In this document: one piece after another, positions 7,355 through 15,700 of the stretch
Layout of the letters: each line of letters opens with the position of its first letter
Position numbering within the stretch: the stretch's first letter is position 1
From: Schleiferilactobacillus perolens DSM 12744
Lineage (GTDB): Bacteria; Bacillota; Bacilli; Lactobacillales; Lactobacillaceae
DNA length: 64,000 nucleotides
Assembly (NCBI RefSeq): GCF_001435585.1
Contig: NZ_AZEC01000004.1
Coordinates: 181,739 to 245,738, forward strand
Direction: 5' to 3'
The notes under the pieces: model-generated
The model's database searches: none
The model's input: only the letters and a program-made list of their open reading frames with translations
What the model was told of the DNA's origin: nothing
Position numbers and translations under genes: made by a program

Positions 7355-8629
7355 ATGGCATTTTCCCAAGATTTACGACGTGGCGTGCACCTCACTGTTG
7401 TGCCCAGTCAGAAATTTAAAACAGTGTCTGCTGCAGTGAATTTTATTGCGCCATTAGAATTAAATACGTTGACGGAGCGGCAATTGATTGCCAATCTGTG
7501 GCCAGTAGCCAACGCCCAGTATCCAGACCCGCGGCAATTGACCATGGCGTTGCAGGACCTGTATGGTGCTAGTTTACGTACTGGCGTGGATCGAGAAGGG
7601 GCACTGAGTATCGTCAGTGCCCAATTACAGTTTTTGAGTGACCGCACTTTGCCTGCTGGGGAATCCTTATTACCCCAGGCCCTGGCTTTGCTGCAAAGTA
7701 TTGTGTGGCAGCCGCTCCTGCAACAAGGGGATTATGCGCCCAGTTTTTTTAAGCCTGAACGCGATAATTTAGATCATGAATTGCGCAGTGTGATGGATAG
7801 CGCAGATAATGCGGCGGTACTGACTGCTCAGAAACAGTACTTCCAGCATGCGCCGGAGCAGGCCGCTTTATTAGCAGGAACGCCTGCCACGATTGCCGCC
7901 GCTAATGCCGCACAGTTGGCGGCTTACTGGACACACATGCAGGATACGGACCAAATTGAGATCGTCATCACCGGGGATGTGGACCCCCAGCAGGCGGCGG
8001 CAATTGTCAACGCTTGGTCGATTGCCCCCCGGCCAATTGTCCCGACACCGATCCAATGGACGGGCAAGTTGCCTCATCTGCGTCAATGGCAGGTTGCGGC
8101 GCCTTTTCAACAAAGCCAATTAATCATGATGTATCACCTGCCTGTAACATATTATGGGCCAAAGTATTTTGACTATATGGTGACAGACGCTCTGTTTGGC
8201 GGATCGGCTAGCTCACTTTTATTTGCGGCGGTACGGGAACAGGCCAGCCTGGCGTATTATGCTGGGACGGACTTGGATGCCCAGACTGGGACGACATTGC
8301 TGCAGGCGGGTATTGATCCTGGTACGGCGGACCAAGTCCGGGCAATCGTTGCCCAGACATTGGAGCAACTGCAGACTGGTGATTTTACCGATGTACGGCT
8401 GCACAGTATTCAAGAAGAATTGATTGGGATGCGGCTGGGTGAAGCGGATCGCCAAAGCGATGTGAACAGCCGGGCACTATTACAGCGGCGATTGCCGGAT
8501 GCAGATATGACCACGACGACCTTTACCCAGGGCATTCAAAATGTGACTCGAGAGCAAGTGGCCGCTTGTGCGAAGCAGTACCAATTGGTGGTCGATTTCT
8601 TACAGGAAGGGGCAAGCCATGATGACTGA
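7355..8629 (+). CDS. ymfF: M16 family peptidase-like protein YmfF (no zinc motif)
   Basis: 424-aa insulinase-fold protein of the YmfF type. The two M16 half-domains are recognisable (FIAPLELNTLTERQ near the N-terminus; QSQLIMMYHLPV and ASSLLFAAVREQASLAYY in the C-terminal half). The HxxEH zinc site is absent, so it should be the inactive partner. YmfH, encoded next with an 11-nt overlap, has the intact site, and such pairs often form heterodimeric peptidases. The physiological substrate is not known from sequence. RBS AAAGG and a short spacer precede the ATG. Confidence 0.85.
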   Translation: MAFSQDLRRGVHLTVVPSQKFKTVSAAVNFIAPLELNTLTERQLIANLWPVANAQYPDPRQLTMALQDLYGASLRTGVDREGALSIVSAQLQFLSDRTLPAGESLLPQALALLQSIVWQPLLQQGDYAPSFFKPERDNLDHELRSVMDSADNAAVLTAQKQYFQHAPEQAALLAGTPATIAAANAAQLAAYWTHMQDTDQIEIVITGDVDPQQAAAIVNAWSIAPRPIVPTPIQWTGKLPHLRQWQVAAPFQQSQLIMMYHLPVTYYGPKYFDYMVTDALFGGSASSLLFAAVREQASLAYYAGTDLDAQTGTTLLQAGIDPGTADQVRAIVAQTLEQLQTGDFTDVRLHSIQEELIGMRLGEADRQSDVNSRALLQRRLPDADMTTTTFTQGIQNVTREQVAACAKQYQLVVDFLQEGASHDD

Positions 8630-9926
8630 TCAATTTCCACCATTACCGGAAACTGTGCAGCAACAAGTATTGCCCAATGGGCTGACGGTGATCGGCATTC
8701 AAAAGCCTGGTTTCGTTCGTCATTATGCCCAGCTGACAGTGTTCTTCGGCAGCGCCAGCACCCGCACGGTGACGGCCAGTGATGGCACGACGGTGACACT
8801 GCCAGCGGGTATGGCCCATTTTCTGGAACACAAGATGTTTGATAAAGGGACCTACGATGCGGCGGATTTGTTCGCCGCTCGGGGCGCAGACGTGAATGCC
8901 TACACGACCCGGGATATCACCAACTATTATTGCTCCGGTCTGCAAAACATTCAGGCGGATGTCCAGGACTTGATCAATTTTGTCCTGACACCGTATTTCA
9001 CTCAGGAAACGGTGGAACGGGAGCAGGGGATTATCGCCCAGGAAATTCAGATGTACCAAGACGAGCCGGATTATGCGAGCCAACAAGTCTTATGGGAGCA
9101 TCTTTTCCCCGATAGTATTATTGCTGAGGATGTGGCTGGCACCAGAGCCAGTATCGTCCAGATTACGCCGGCCATTTTACGGGCGGCCTACGATACGTAT
9201 TACCAGGCCCATAACATGCAATTGGTGGTCATCGGTGATTTTGATTTCACGCAATTGATAGACCAGTTGACCTTCCCGGCTGTCGCTACGCCAAAACGTG
9301 CTGTCCCGGCTGCGCCAGTTGTGCAAGAAAATGTGAAAACAGCGCCCCGTCTCATGCGGGCCCCCTCAAGCCTCCCAGAAGCATGGCTAGGCGTTAGATT
9401 ACCAGCCATGCCGGATCCCATCCAGCGGATGCGGATGTCGTTATTGCTGGATATTTTACTCAGCGGTTTATTGTTGGAATCTGCACCGGATTTTCTTCAC
9501 TTATATCAGGACGGCTGGATCGATGATTCGTTCTTGGTGGATGCTGAACTTCATTCCCAATTTGGGGTACTGACCGTGGGTGGTAAAACACCAGTGCCGG
9601 TCTCGCTGCTACACACATTGACGCATATCCTGACGGTGGAGCATGCACGGCAAGCGATCACCCCGACGGCGTTTGCCCATTTACAAAAAGAACTGATCGG
9701 CCGCACGATTACCGGGTTTGATCATTACGGCTGGCTCGCCCAGCAGATGATTGATACGGCTGATTTGCGTGAAGGTGATCGGCATAGTATTTATTCGGTG
9801 AATGGGTTGGCCAATATGGTGGCCAGTTTGAATCGAGCAGAATTACTGACGCTGGCTGAGCAGTTATTACAGCCCAGCAAAATGTCAGCGGTACTGGTTT
9901 CGCCGGAGGAGGGTGAACACGAATGA
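8619..9926 (+). CDS. ymfH: Zinc peptidase YmfH, M16 family
   Basis: About 435-aa M16 metallopeptidase. The inverted zinc motif HFLEH lies in MAHFLEHKMF, and the downstream acidic ligand lies in VEREQGIIAQEI, so it is predicted to be active. The start is set at ATG 8619 (or 8622) because GGAAGGGG sits 6-9 nt upstream; a more distal in-frame start at 8568 lies deep inside ymfF and has no RBS. It overlaps ymfF by 11 nt and ymfI by 4 nt, indicating translational coupling. Probably acts with YmfF as a cytoplasmic peptidase pair. Confidence 0.88.
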   Translation: MMTDQFPPLPETVQQQVLPNGLTVIGIQKPGFVRHYAQLTVFFGSASTRTVTASDGTTVTLPAGMAHFLEHKMFDKGTYDAADLFAARGADVNAYTTRDITNYYCSGLQNIQADVQDLINFVLTPYFTQETVEREQGIIAQEIQMYQDEPDYASQQVLWEHLFPDSIIAEDVAGTRASIVQITPAILRAAYDTYYQAHNMQLVVIGDFDFTQLIDQLTFPAVATPKRAVPAAPVVQENVKTAPRLMRAPSSLPEAWLGVRLPAMPDPIQRMRMSLLLDILLSGLLLESAPDFLHLYQDGWIDDSFLVDAELHSQFGVLTVGGKTPVPVSLLHTLTHILTVEHARQAITPTAFAHLQKELIGRTITGFDHYGWLAQQMIDTADLREGDRHSIYSVNGLANMVASLNRAELLTLAEQLLQPSKMSAVLVSPEEGEHE

Positions 9927-10651
9927 AACGGGTATTGTTATGCGGCGCTACCGGCGCGATCGGTCAGGCGGCGGCGCGTACCCTCGCCGCGGCCGGCTGG
10001 TCGCTGTACTTGCAAGGATGGCAGCATATGGCGCGCATCCATGATTTGGTCCGCGAGTTACAAATTCGGTATCCGCAACAGGAGTTTTTACCACTGCAGG
10101 CCGATTTTTCAGTGGCTGATCCGGTTACGCCCATTAAAGACAATTTGTTTGGTGTGGACGCGGTTGTTTTCAGTCAAGGGATCACCGATTATGAATTGTT
10201 TGTCGATGCCCCGGCGGATGTGTTGGATCGGCTTTGGCTAGTGAATGTCCGCTCGCCATTACTGATCACGCAGAGCTTACAAGAAAAGTTAGCACAAACT
10301 GGCCATGGTCGAATTGTCTACTTAGGTTCTGTTTACGGCGGCCAGGGCAGTGCCATGGAGGCCATTTACAGTATGACTAAGGGCGCACTCTCTGCATTTG
10401 CCCAGGCCTATGCCCGCGAGGTCGCCTCGTTAGGCATCACCGTAAATGTGATTGCTCCTGGTGCTGTGGACACACCAATGAACGCTGCCATGCTGGCGGG
10501 AGCTGCCAGGGAAGAATTAACCACAGAAATTCCCGCTGGCCGCCTCGCTGCGCCTCAAGATGTGGCATACTGGTTACGGGTACTGTTAGCTCCAGAAGCG
10601 CAATATTTAACAGGTCAAACAATTTATGTTTCTGGCGGCTGGTTAGTGTAA
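9923..10651 (+). CDS. ymfI: SDR family oxidoreductase YmfI (likely EF-P 5-aminopentanone reductase)
   Basis: 242-aa short-chain dehydrogenase/reductase. The nucleotide-binding glycine motif GATGAIGQ is at the N-terminus, and the catalytic Ser and YxxxK appear in LGSVYG and YSMTK, followed by the NVIAPGAVDTPM loop. In Bacillus subtilis the gene at this locus reduces 5-aminopentanonyl-EF-P to the aminopentanol form; assignment here rests on position after ymfFH and on the SDR fold. The start overlaps the ymfH stop (ATGA). A weak hairpin follows and rodZ then has its own promoter. Confidence 0.82.
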   Translation: MKRVLLCGATGAIGQAAARTLAAAGWSLYLQGWQHMARIHDLVRELQIRYPQQEFLPLQADFSVADPVTPIKDNLFGVDAVVFSQGITDYELFVDAPADVLDRLWLVNVRSPLLITQSLQEKLAQTGHGRIVYLGSVYGGQGSAMEAIYSMTKGALSAFAQAYAREVASLGITVNVIAPGAVDTPMNAAMLAGAAREELTTEIPAGRLAAPQDVAYWLRVLLAPEAQYLTGQTIYVSGGWLV

Positions 10652-10713
10652 CATATATGGATATGAATACGGTCAGGGTATTAATGGCTGGCCGTTCTTA
10701 ACACAATCTTTCA

Positions 10714-10742
10714 TTGGTGCGGTTGTAGCCCTATGATATACT
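10714..10742 (+). promoter_or_regulatory. rodZ promoter
   Basis: TTGGTG (10714-10719), 17-nt spacer, TATACT (10737-10742), 34 nt before the ATG. Confidence 0.7.
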
Positions 10743-10776
10743 GTCCTTGAAAATAACTTAGTGGGTGAATATTTAA

Positions 10777-11757
10777 ATGGATGAAGTTGGTAACAAATTG
10801 CGGGAAGCCCGAGTTGCAAAGGGCTATACGATTGATGACCTGCAACAGATCACAAAGATTCAAAAACGTTATTTAATCGCCATCGAAGAAGGTAATTTTG
10901 ATGCATTGCCCGGCGACTTTTATGTCCGGGCATTTATCAAACAATATGCGGAAACGGTGGGAATTGATGGTCAGAAACTGCTGGATCAATACAGCAAGGA
11001 TATTCCCCAACCGGCACAACCAGCGGCAGTTGAAGAAGAGGAAACACCCGCAGACAAGCGGCGGGAATCACGACCTTTGGCCAGTGCCACTGGTTTAGCC
11101 GCTCGGGCGCGGAATTATGTTCCCCAGATTATCGTCGTGGCGGTCGTGATTTTGATTATCGGCCTGTTGACCTGGTTTGCTTTCCAGGGCCGCAACAGTC
11201 AAAAACAGATCCCGACTACGGGTGCATCGTCCAGTCAAGTTGTGAAGTCCAGTAAGAAGGGATCATCTTCCAGCAAGAGCAGCAGCTCTAAGAAGTCGGA
11301 ATCGTCTTCTAAGAAAGAAAGCAGCAGTAAGAAGTCGGAATTGAAGATCACCAACACTGGGAACAACGGTAGTCAGATGAATTTCACCGTCACTGATTTA
11401 CCCAGCAGCGGTAACAAGATCACAGTGGCCGCTACGAATCAATCGGTTTGGTTAGCCATTTCCTTTGGTGGTGTGCAAAGCTGGCAGGGTACTTTGACTG
11501 CTGGTCAAAGCCATGAAGTGGCCGTACCGGACGGCACTACCGCCATTGAGTTGCGGACTGGTAATGCCACCGCCACTTCTGCTAAGCTGAACGACAAGAA
11601 GATCGATATCGACGCCAGCGGCATTACAAGCGTTGTGCGGACAGCGACGATCACGGTGGCCGGGGCTAATGGTGCTGCCGCCAGCAGCAGTAGTGCCACT
11701 GGCACGGCAGATACGGACACAGATACCAGTGCGTCCAGTGAGAGCAGCGCAGAGTAA
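10777..11757 (+). CDS. rodZ: Cell-shape protein RodZ (HTH plus DUF4115)
   Basis: 326-aa single-pass membrane protein. The N-terminal Xre-type helix-turn-helix (about 1-75, LREARVAKGYTIDDLQQITK) is the RodZ cytoplasmic domain. It is followed by a membrane segment near residues 118-138, a striking Ser/Lys-only linker (about 155-188), a DUF4115 beta domain (about 190-290) and a Ser/Ala/Thr tail. RodZ helps organise the elongation machinery. The Ser/Lys linker is low-complexity and probably extended on the outer face. The RBS is weak (GTGGGTGA). The next gene, pgsA, follows as in many Firmicutes. Confidence 0.9.
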   Translation: MDEVGNKLREARVAKGYTIDDLQQITKIQKRYLIAIEEGNFDALPGDFYVRAFIKQYAETVGIDGQKLLDQYSKDIPQPAQPAAVEEEETPADKRRESRPLASATGLAARARNYVPQIIVVAVVILIIGLLTWFAFQGRNSQKQIPTTGASSSQVVKSSKKGSSSSKSSSSKKSESSSKKESSSKKSELKITNTGNNGSQMNFTVTDLPSSGNKITVAATNQSVWLAISFGGVQSWQGTLTAGQSHEVAVPDGTTAIELRTGNATATSAKLNDKKIDIDASGITSVVRTATITVAGANGAAASSSSATGTADTDTDTSASSESSAE

Positions 11758-11820
11758 TTGTGTGATTGCACATGACACGTCGCGACTAAGTAGGCCGCGG
11801 CCTTTGGGTGGAGGATGAGT

Positions 11821-12408
11821 ATGAATTTACCAAATAAGTTGACTGTTTTTCGAATCATTTTGATCCCTGTGTTTATTTTGTTGCTGGCTATTCCCTGGGC
11901 TTGGGGTTCCGTGGTGCTTTTGGGCACCGCGATTGCGACCAATTACTTAGTGGCAGCGATCGTTTTCATCGTGGCCTCATTAACGGATTTGTTGGACGGG
12001 AAGATTGCCCGCAGCCAACATCTCGTCACTAACTTCGGTAAGTTTGCTGATCCCTTGGCAGACAAGATGCTGGTTATGACCGCCTTTATCTTTTTGGTTG
12101 AGTTGGGCAAAGCCCCAGCTTGGGTTGTGGCCATTATCGTCTGCCGGGAGCTGGCGGTGACTGGGCTGCGGTTACTGATCGTTGAACAAAGCGGGACTGT
12201 GATGGCGGCTGCTTGGCCGGGTAAGATTAAGACTAATACGCAGATGTTTGCCATTATTTTCCTGTTGCTGAATAATATTGGTTTCAGCACGCTGCATATT
12301 CCTTTTGGTGAAATATTGTTGTACATTTGTCTGTTCTTTACGGTTTACTCTGGCGCGGATTACTTTATTAAAGGGCGCCATGCATTCAGTGATTCCAGCC
12401 AAGAATAA
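11821..12408 (+). CDS. pgsA: CDP-diacylglycerol-glycerol-3-phosphate 3-phosphatidyltransferase
   Basis: 195-aa membrane enzyme making phosphatidylglycerol phosphate, the first committed step to PG and cardiolipin. The CDP-alcohol phosphotransferase motif D-G-x2-A-R-x8-G-x3-D-x3-D is intact in LLDGKIARSQHLVTNFGKFA followed by DPLADK. About five membrane helices are apparent. Of two ATGs, 11815 abuts GGTGGAGG with no spacing, while 11821 is 6 nt away and gives the family-typical MNLPNKLTVFRI; 11821 is chosen. Confidence 0.95.
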   Translation: MNLPNKLTVFRIILIPVFILLLAIPWAWGSVVLLGTAIATNYLVAAIVFIVASLTDLLDGKIARSQHLVTNFGKFADPLADKMLVMTAFIFLVELGKAPAWVVAIIVCRELAVTGLRLLIVEQSGTVMAAAWPGKIKTNTQMFAIIFLLLNNIGFSTLHIPFGEILLYICLFFTVYSGADYFIKGRHAFSDSSQE

Positions 12409-12415
12409 TCAAGTC

Positions 12416-12461
12416 CAAATAAGTTCCAGTGGCCGACGGGTTGCTGGAATTTATTTTTTTC
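12416..12461 (+). terminator. Terminator after pgsA
   Basis: TTCCAG (12424-12429) pairs with CTGGAA (12444-12449), flanked by AAATAA and TTTATTTTTTT. Confidence 0.85.
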
Positions 12462-12511
12462 GGCAAATTGCGTTACGCTTAGCATAATTAATTGATGGGA
12501 GCGGATGAATG

Positions 12512-13744
12512 ATGAAGGCAGAAATTATTGCAGTGGGTACTGAAATGTTGTTGGGCGAAATTACGGACACCAACACCCCGTATTTAGCCCGGCAACTGGC
12601 TCAGTTGGGGATCGATATGTATTATCAAAACACGGTAGGAGATAACCCGGCCCGGATCACGGGGTTACTGGCCCAGGCTAGTCAGCGCAGCGATCTCATC
12701 GTTTTGATGGGTGGGCTGGGACCGACGGCGGATGATGTGACGAAACAAACGCTGACCAGCTTTTTAAAGCGTCCATTGGTTACTGATGCAGCGGCGGAGC
12801 AGAAATTACATGAACAAGCCCGGCGGTTGCAGCACGCACTGACCGCGAATAATTATGTACAGGCCCAATTACCGGCGGATTCGATTCCCCTGGCTAACCG
12901 CACAGGTTTGGCGGTGGGTAGTTGGACCGCAGTGGACGGGCGGGTTTATGTCACTTTGCCTGGTCCGCCTCAGGAATTACGGCCAATGGTGAGTGAGCAA
13001 TTGATTCCGTTACTCGCCAAACAGACGCATCACGTCTTGGCATCGCGCATGTTGCGCTTTTTCGGTCTGACAGAATCCGTGATTGCCACGCGTTTAGCTG
13101 AAGTCATTGATGCCCAAACTAATCCCACCATTGCCATTTATTATCAGTTTCCGGATATCGCGGTGCGGATTACGGCCCGAGCACAGGACACGGAGAGTGC
13201 TGAGCGCATACTACAGCCCGTGGTGCGGCAAGTGCAGACATTGTTGGGGGACGCATATTATGGTGAAGGTGAGCACAATTCACTGGCTCAAGTGGTCGGT
13301 AATGAACTCATCCATGGCCAGCACACGATCACTGCAGCGGAGAGCCTCACTGCGGGGGAGTTTCAGGCCACTTTGGGTAGCGTCCCAGGAATTTCTGCGG
13401 TCTTTCCCGGCGGCTTTGTCACGTATGCCGCTGCTCAAAAAACAGCAATGATCGGTGTCCCAGCGGATACCATCCAGGCCCACGGTGTGGTGAGCGCGGA
13501 AACCGCCCAGGCAATGGCCGAGGGGGCAAAACGGCAAGTGGGAACCGAGTATGCCTTAGGCTTTACTGGCGTGGCTGGTCCGGATAATCTTGAAGAGAAG
13601 CCAGCCGGGACAGTTTTCATCGGCTTGGCCGGCCCCGCTAAGACGGTGGTACGTGAATTTCACCTGATCGGCAGCCGCAACGAAGTCCGGGCCCGGGCGG
13701 TGGCCTGGGGGTTCAAAATGCTGCAAAATAATTTGCCAGAATAA
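12512..13744 (+). CDS. cinA: Competence/damage-inducible protein CinA
   Basis: About 410-aa CinA. The N-terminal MoaB/MogA-like domain (about 1-170; VGTEMLLGEITDTNTPYLA, then MGGLGPTADDVTKQT) and the C-terminal NMN amidohydrolase domain (about 250-405; AAESLTAGEF, FTGVAGPDN) are both complete. The C-terminal part deamidates nicotinamide mononucleotide in pyridine nucleotide salvage. ATG 12512 has slightly better spacing from GGAGCGG than ATG 12509. It lies directly before recA, the usual arrangement in lactic acid bacteria, and its stop codon overlaps a LexA-type box. Confidence 0.95.
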   Translation: MKAEIIAVGTEMLLGEITDTNTPYLARQLAQLGIDMYYQNTVGDNPARITGLLAQASQRSDLIVLMGGLGPTADDVTKQTLTSFLKRPLVTDAAAEQKLHEQARRLQHALTANNYVQAQLPADSIPLANRTGLAVGSWTAVDGRVYVTLPGPPQELRPMVSEQLIPLLAKQTHHVLASRMLRFFGLTESVIATRLAEVIDAQTNPTIAIYYQFPDIAVRITARAQDTESAERILQPVVRQVQTLLGDAYYGEGEHNSLAQVVGNELIHGQHTITAAESLTAGEFQATLGSVPGISAVFPGGFVTYAAAQKTAMIGVPADTIQAHGVVSAETAQAMAEGAKRQVGTEYALGFTGVAGPDNLEEKPAGTVFIGLAGPAKTVVREFHLIGSRNEVRARAVAWGFKMLQNNLPE

Positions 13745-13756
13745 AACATTTGTTCG
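13743..13756. promoter_or_regulatory. LexA/DinR-type SOS box upstream of recA
   Basis: Read on minus it is CGAACAAATGTTTT, matching CGAACATATGTTCG at 11 of 14 positions with one perfect half (CGAACA). It lies 8 nt upstream of the recA -35. Confidence 0.6.
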
Positions 13757-13764
13757 CTTTTTTG

Positions 13765-13793
13765 TTGTTATTTCTGCCACTATCCGATAAAAT
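13765..13793 (+). promoter_or_regulatory. recA promoter
   Basis: TTGTTA (13765-13770), 17-nt spacer, TAAAAT (13788-13793). Confidence 0.7.
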
Positions 13794-13856
13794 AGAAGAT
13801 GATCTGAATTAACCGAGAATTCGATAATAGGCACACAAAAGAAAAGAGGATCGCCT

Positions 13857-15146
13857 TTGGCTAAAAATACTCATCCACTTAAAGAAGTCACTGAAAAAAC
13901 TGGTAAAGAAGAACGAAAAGTGGCACTTGCCGATGCCCTGAAGAAGATTGAAAAGAACTTCGGTAAAGGGGCGATTATGCGTATGGGCGAAAAAGCCGAT
14001 ACGCAAATCAAAACGGTCTCCACTGGTTCCTTAGCCTTGGATACCGCCCTTGGTGTGGGCGGCTATCCCCGGGGCCGGATCGTGGAAATTTACGGTCCAG
14101 AATCATCCGGTAAAACCACCGTGGCTCTCCATGCAGTGGCGGAAGTACAAAAAGAGGGCGGCACGGCGGCATATATTGATGCCGAAAACGCCCTTGACCC
14201 AGAATACGCAAAGCACTTAGGCGTCAACATCGATGATCTGCTATTGTCCCAGCCAGATACTGGTGAACAAGGGTTGGAAATCGCGGACGCCTTAGTCACC
14301 AGCGGCGCCGTGGACTTGGTTGTCGTCGACTCGGTGGCGGCATTAGTCCCTCGTGCAGAAATTGAAGGCGAAATGGGTGATGCCCATGTTGGTCTGCAGG
14401 CACGGCTGATGTCCCAGGCGTTGCGGAAGTTGTCTGGCTCCATCAGTAAAACCAAGACGATCGCCATCTTCATCAACCAGATCCGGGAAAAAGTCGGCGT
14501 AATGTTTGGTAATCCAGAAACCACTCCTGGCGGCCGGGCATTGAAGTTCTATGCGACTATTCGGCTGGAAGTGCGCCGGTCAGAACAGATCAAAGACGGT
14601 ACGGATATTATTGGTAACCGGGTCAAGATCAAGGTCGTGAAGAATAAGGTAGCACCGCCGTTTAAGGTTGCTGAAGTCGATATTATGTACGGCAAGGGGA
14701 TTTCCCGAACCGGCGAATTGCTCGATATGGCTGTGGATAAGGATATCGTCGATAAGAGCGGTTCTTGGTATTCCTATGGCGCTGACCGAATTGGACAAGG
14801 CCGTGAGAATGCGAAACAATATCTGGCGGATCATCCAGATGTTGAATCCGAGATTCGGATCAAGGTACGTCAGGCTTATGGAATCAGTGATGCCAAGGAT
14901 GCAGAGGCGGACCAAGAAAAGGATGCCGAAGCAGCTAAGGCTGATGCCGGTAAAGAAACGACTGCAGCAGCGGATAAGAAAGCCGCAGACGCGAAGGCAC
15001 CAGCGACTAAGCCTGCTGCCAAAGCAAGTCCGGATACAAAGGACGTTAAAGAGACCAAGGATGTCAAGGATACTAAAGATACCAAGGGTAAAGCCAAGGC
15101 ATCTGCCGGTGAAGCTATCGATATCTTTGATGGGTCGGAGAAGTAA
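13857..15146 (+). CDS. recA: Recombinase RecA
   Basis: 429-aa recombinase that forms ATP-dependent filaments on ssDNA and triggers LexA self-cleavage. Walker [10 protein letters not shown] is near 79-87, and the [14 protein letters not shown] and [20 protein letters not shown] loops are intact. Initiation is at TTG 13857, placed correctly after AGAGGA; no ATG fits. The C-terminal tail from about 340 is unusually long, about 90 residues of Ala/Lys/Asp with repeated TKDVK-like units, ending in IDIFDG. RecA proteins usually run near 350 aa, so the tail is an accretion. It has its own promoter with an SOS box. Confidence 0.97.
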   Translation: MAKNTHPLKEVTEKTGKEERKVALADALKKIEKNFGKGAIMRMGEKADTQIKTVSTGSLALDTALGVGGYPRGRIVEIYGPESSGKTTVALHAVAEVQKEGGTAAYIDAENALDPEYAKHLGVNIDDLLLSQPDTGEQGLEIADALVTSGAVDLVVVDSVAALVPRAEIEGEMGDAHVGLQARLMSQALRKLSGSISKTKTIAIFINQIREKVGVMFGNPETTPGGRALKFYATIRLEVRRSEQIKDGTDIIGNRVKIKVVKNKVAPPFKVAEVDIMYGKGISRTGELLDMAVDKDIVDKSGSWYSYGADRIGQGRENAKQYLADHPDVESEIRIKVRQAYGISDAKDAEADQEKDAEAAKADAGKETTAAADKKAADAKAPATKPAAKASPDTKDVKETKDVKDTKDTKGKAKASAGEAIDIFDGSEK

Positions 15147-15159
15147 TTTTTTAGTGATG

Positions 15160-15190
15160 AATCCTCTGCCAGGTGGCGGGGGATTTTTTA
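15160..15190 (+). terminator. recA terminator
   Basis: AATCCTCTGCC pairs with GGCGGGGGATT around a short loop, followed by T6. Confidence 0.85.
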
Positions 15191-15256
15191 GTGGGTGAAT
15201 CTTTTTTTGGGGGGAAAGCGGATGAGTGAATTATAATTGTGAGGTTGCTGAATTTA

Positions 15257-15296
15257 GTGCCAATGCGGAGCACCCTAGCTTGCGCAGTTTTGGCAC
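15257..15296 (+). repeat. Short GTGCCAA...TTGGCAC palindrome (type P)
   Basis: 40-bp hairpin: GTGCCAA (15257-15263) with TTGGCAC (15290-15296), inner TGCG/CGCA and GAGC/GCTT. It shares AATGCGGAGCA, TTGCGCAG and TTGGCACGGCTGGG with the 125-bp element at 37295-37419, of which it looks like an internal deletion form. Confidence 0.75.
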
Positions 15297-15329
15297 GGCT
15301 GGGGTGGGCTCTTTCGCTGTATCCCCCAT

Positions 15330-15419
15330 AAACGGGCTGCGCGGGCCAGAGGCTAGGAGATAAGGGCAAGCAGGCACAAAACCTAAGGGCGGGTTTTCTG
15401 CGCCTTTCCGCACTCTCAG
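15330..15419 (+). repeat. Palindromic repeat unit 2b, diverged
   Basis: Begins with AAACGGG. Core AAAACCTAAGGGCGGGTTTT with arms GGGCAAGCAGGCA and TGCGCCTTTCC that still pair in part. Ends CACTCTC. About 90 bp, like units 1b and 1c. Confidence 0.75.
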
Positions 15420-15453
15420 AAACGGGCTCCGCCGACCAGGGGTTCGGCCCCAT
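15420..15453 (+). repeat. Palindromic repeat fragment 2c (left end only)
   Basis: AAACGGGCTCCGCCGACC then AGGGG is the first 23 bp of the family, cut off and followed by TTCGGCCCCAT before the next full unit. Confidence 0.7.
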
Positions 15454-15573
15454 AAACGGGCTGCGCCGACCAGGGGCTAGGGCAGAAGGCAGGGCAGACA
15501 TAAAACCTAAAACCGGGTTTTCTGTCTGCCCTGCCTTCTGCCTACGCCCCTAACCGGTCGGCTCCGCCCTCTC
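15454..15573 (+). repeat. Palindromic repeat, full-length unit 2a
   Basis: 120-bp hairpin from AAACGGG (15454-15460) to CCCTCTC (15567-15573), reverse-complement copy of unit 1a. The one-sided AACC bulge in CCTAACCGG is preserved. A C:G pair near the base in unit 1a is a G:C pair here, so pairing is kept although both arms changed. The element ends 6 nt before the rny -35. Confidence 0.92.
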
Positions 15574-15579
15574 TTTGTA

Positions 15580-15608
15580 TTGACACCCTTCCTTTTTCCC
15601 TCTAGAAT
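15580..15608 (+). promoter_or_regulatory. rny promoter
   Basis: Near-consensus TTGACA (15580-15585), 17-nt spacer, TAGAAT (15603-15608), directly after palindrome unit 2a. Confidence 0.85.
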
Positions 15609-15700
15609 TATGATTGTGTCAATAATCTACAATTTACTAACCATCTAAAAAGATTCTCTAAAAAATGAGTAACACTTTTTGATGATGCGGAGGTGAACAA

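Noticed and set aside
14668-15198. Long open frame inside recA on plus in another frame
   Set aside because: Shadow of the biased recA tail; no RBS and basic low-complexity product.
15151-15501. 116-codon open frame on minus through palindrome cluster 2
   Set aside because: Repeat-encoded, starts inside a hairpin, no RBS.
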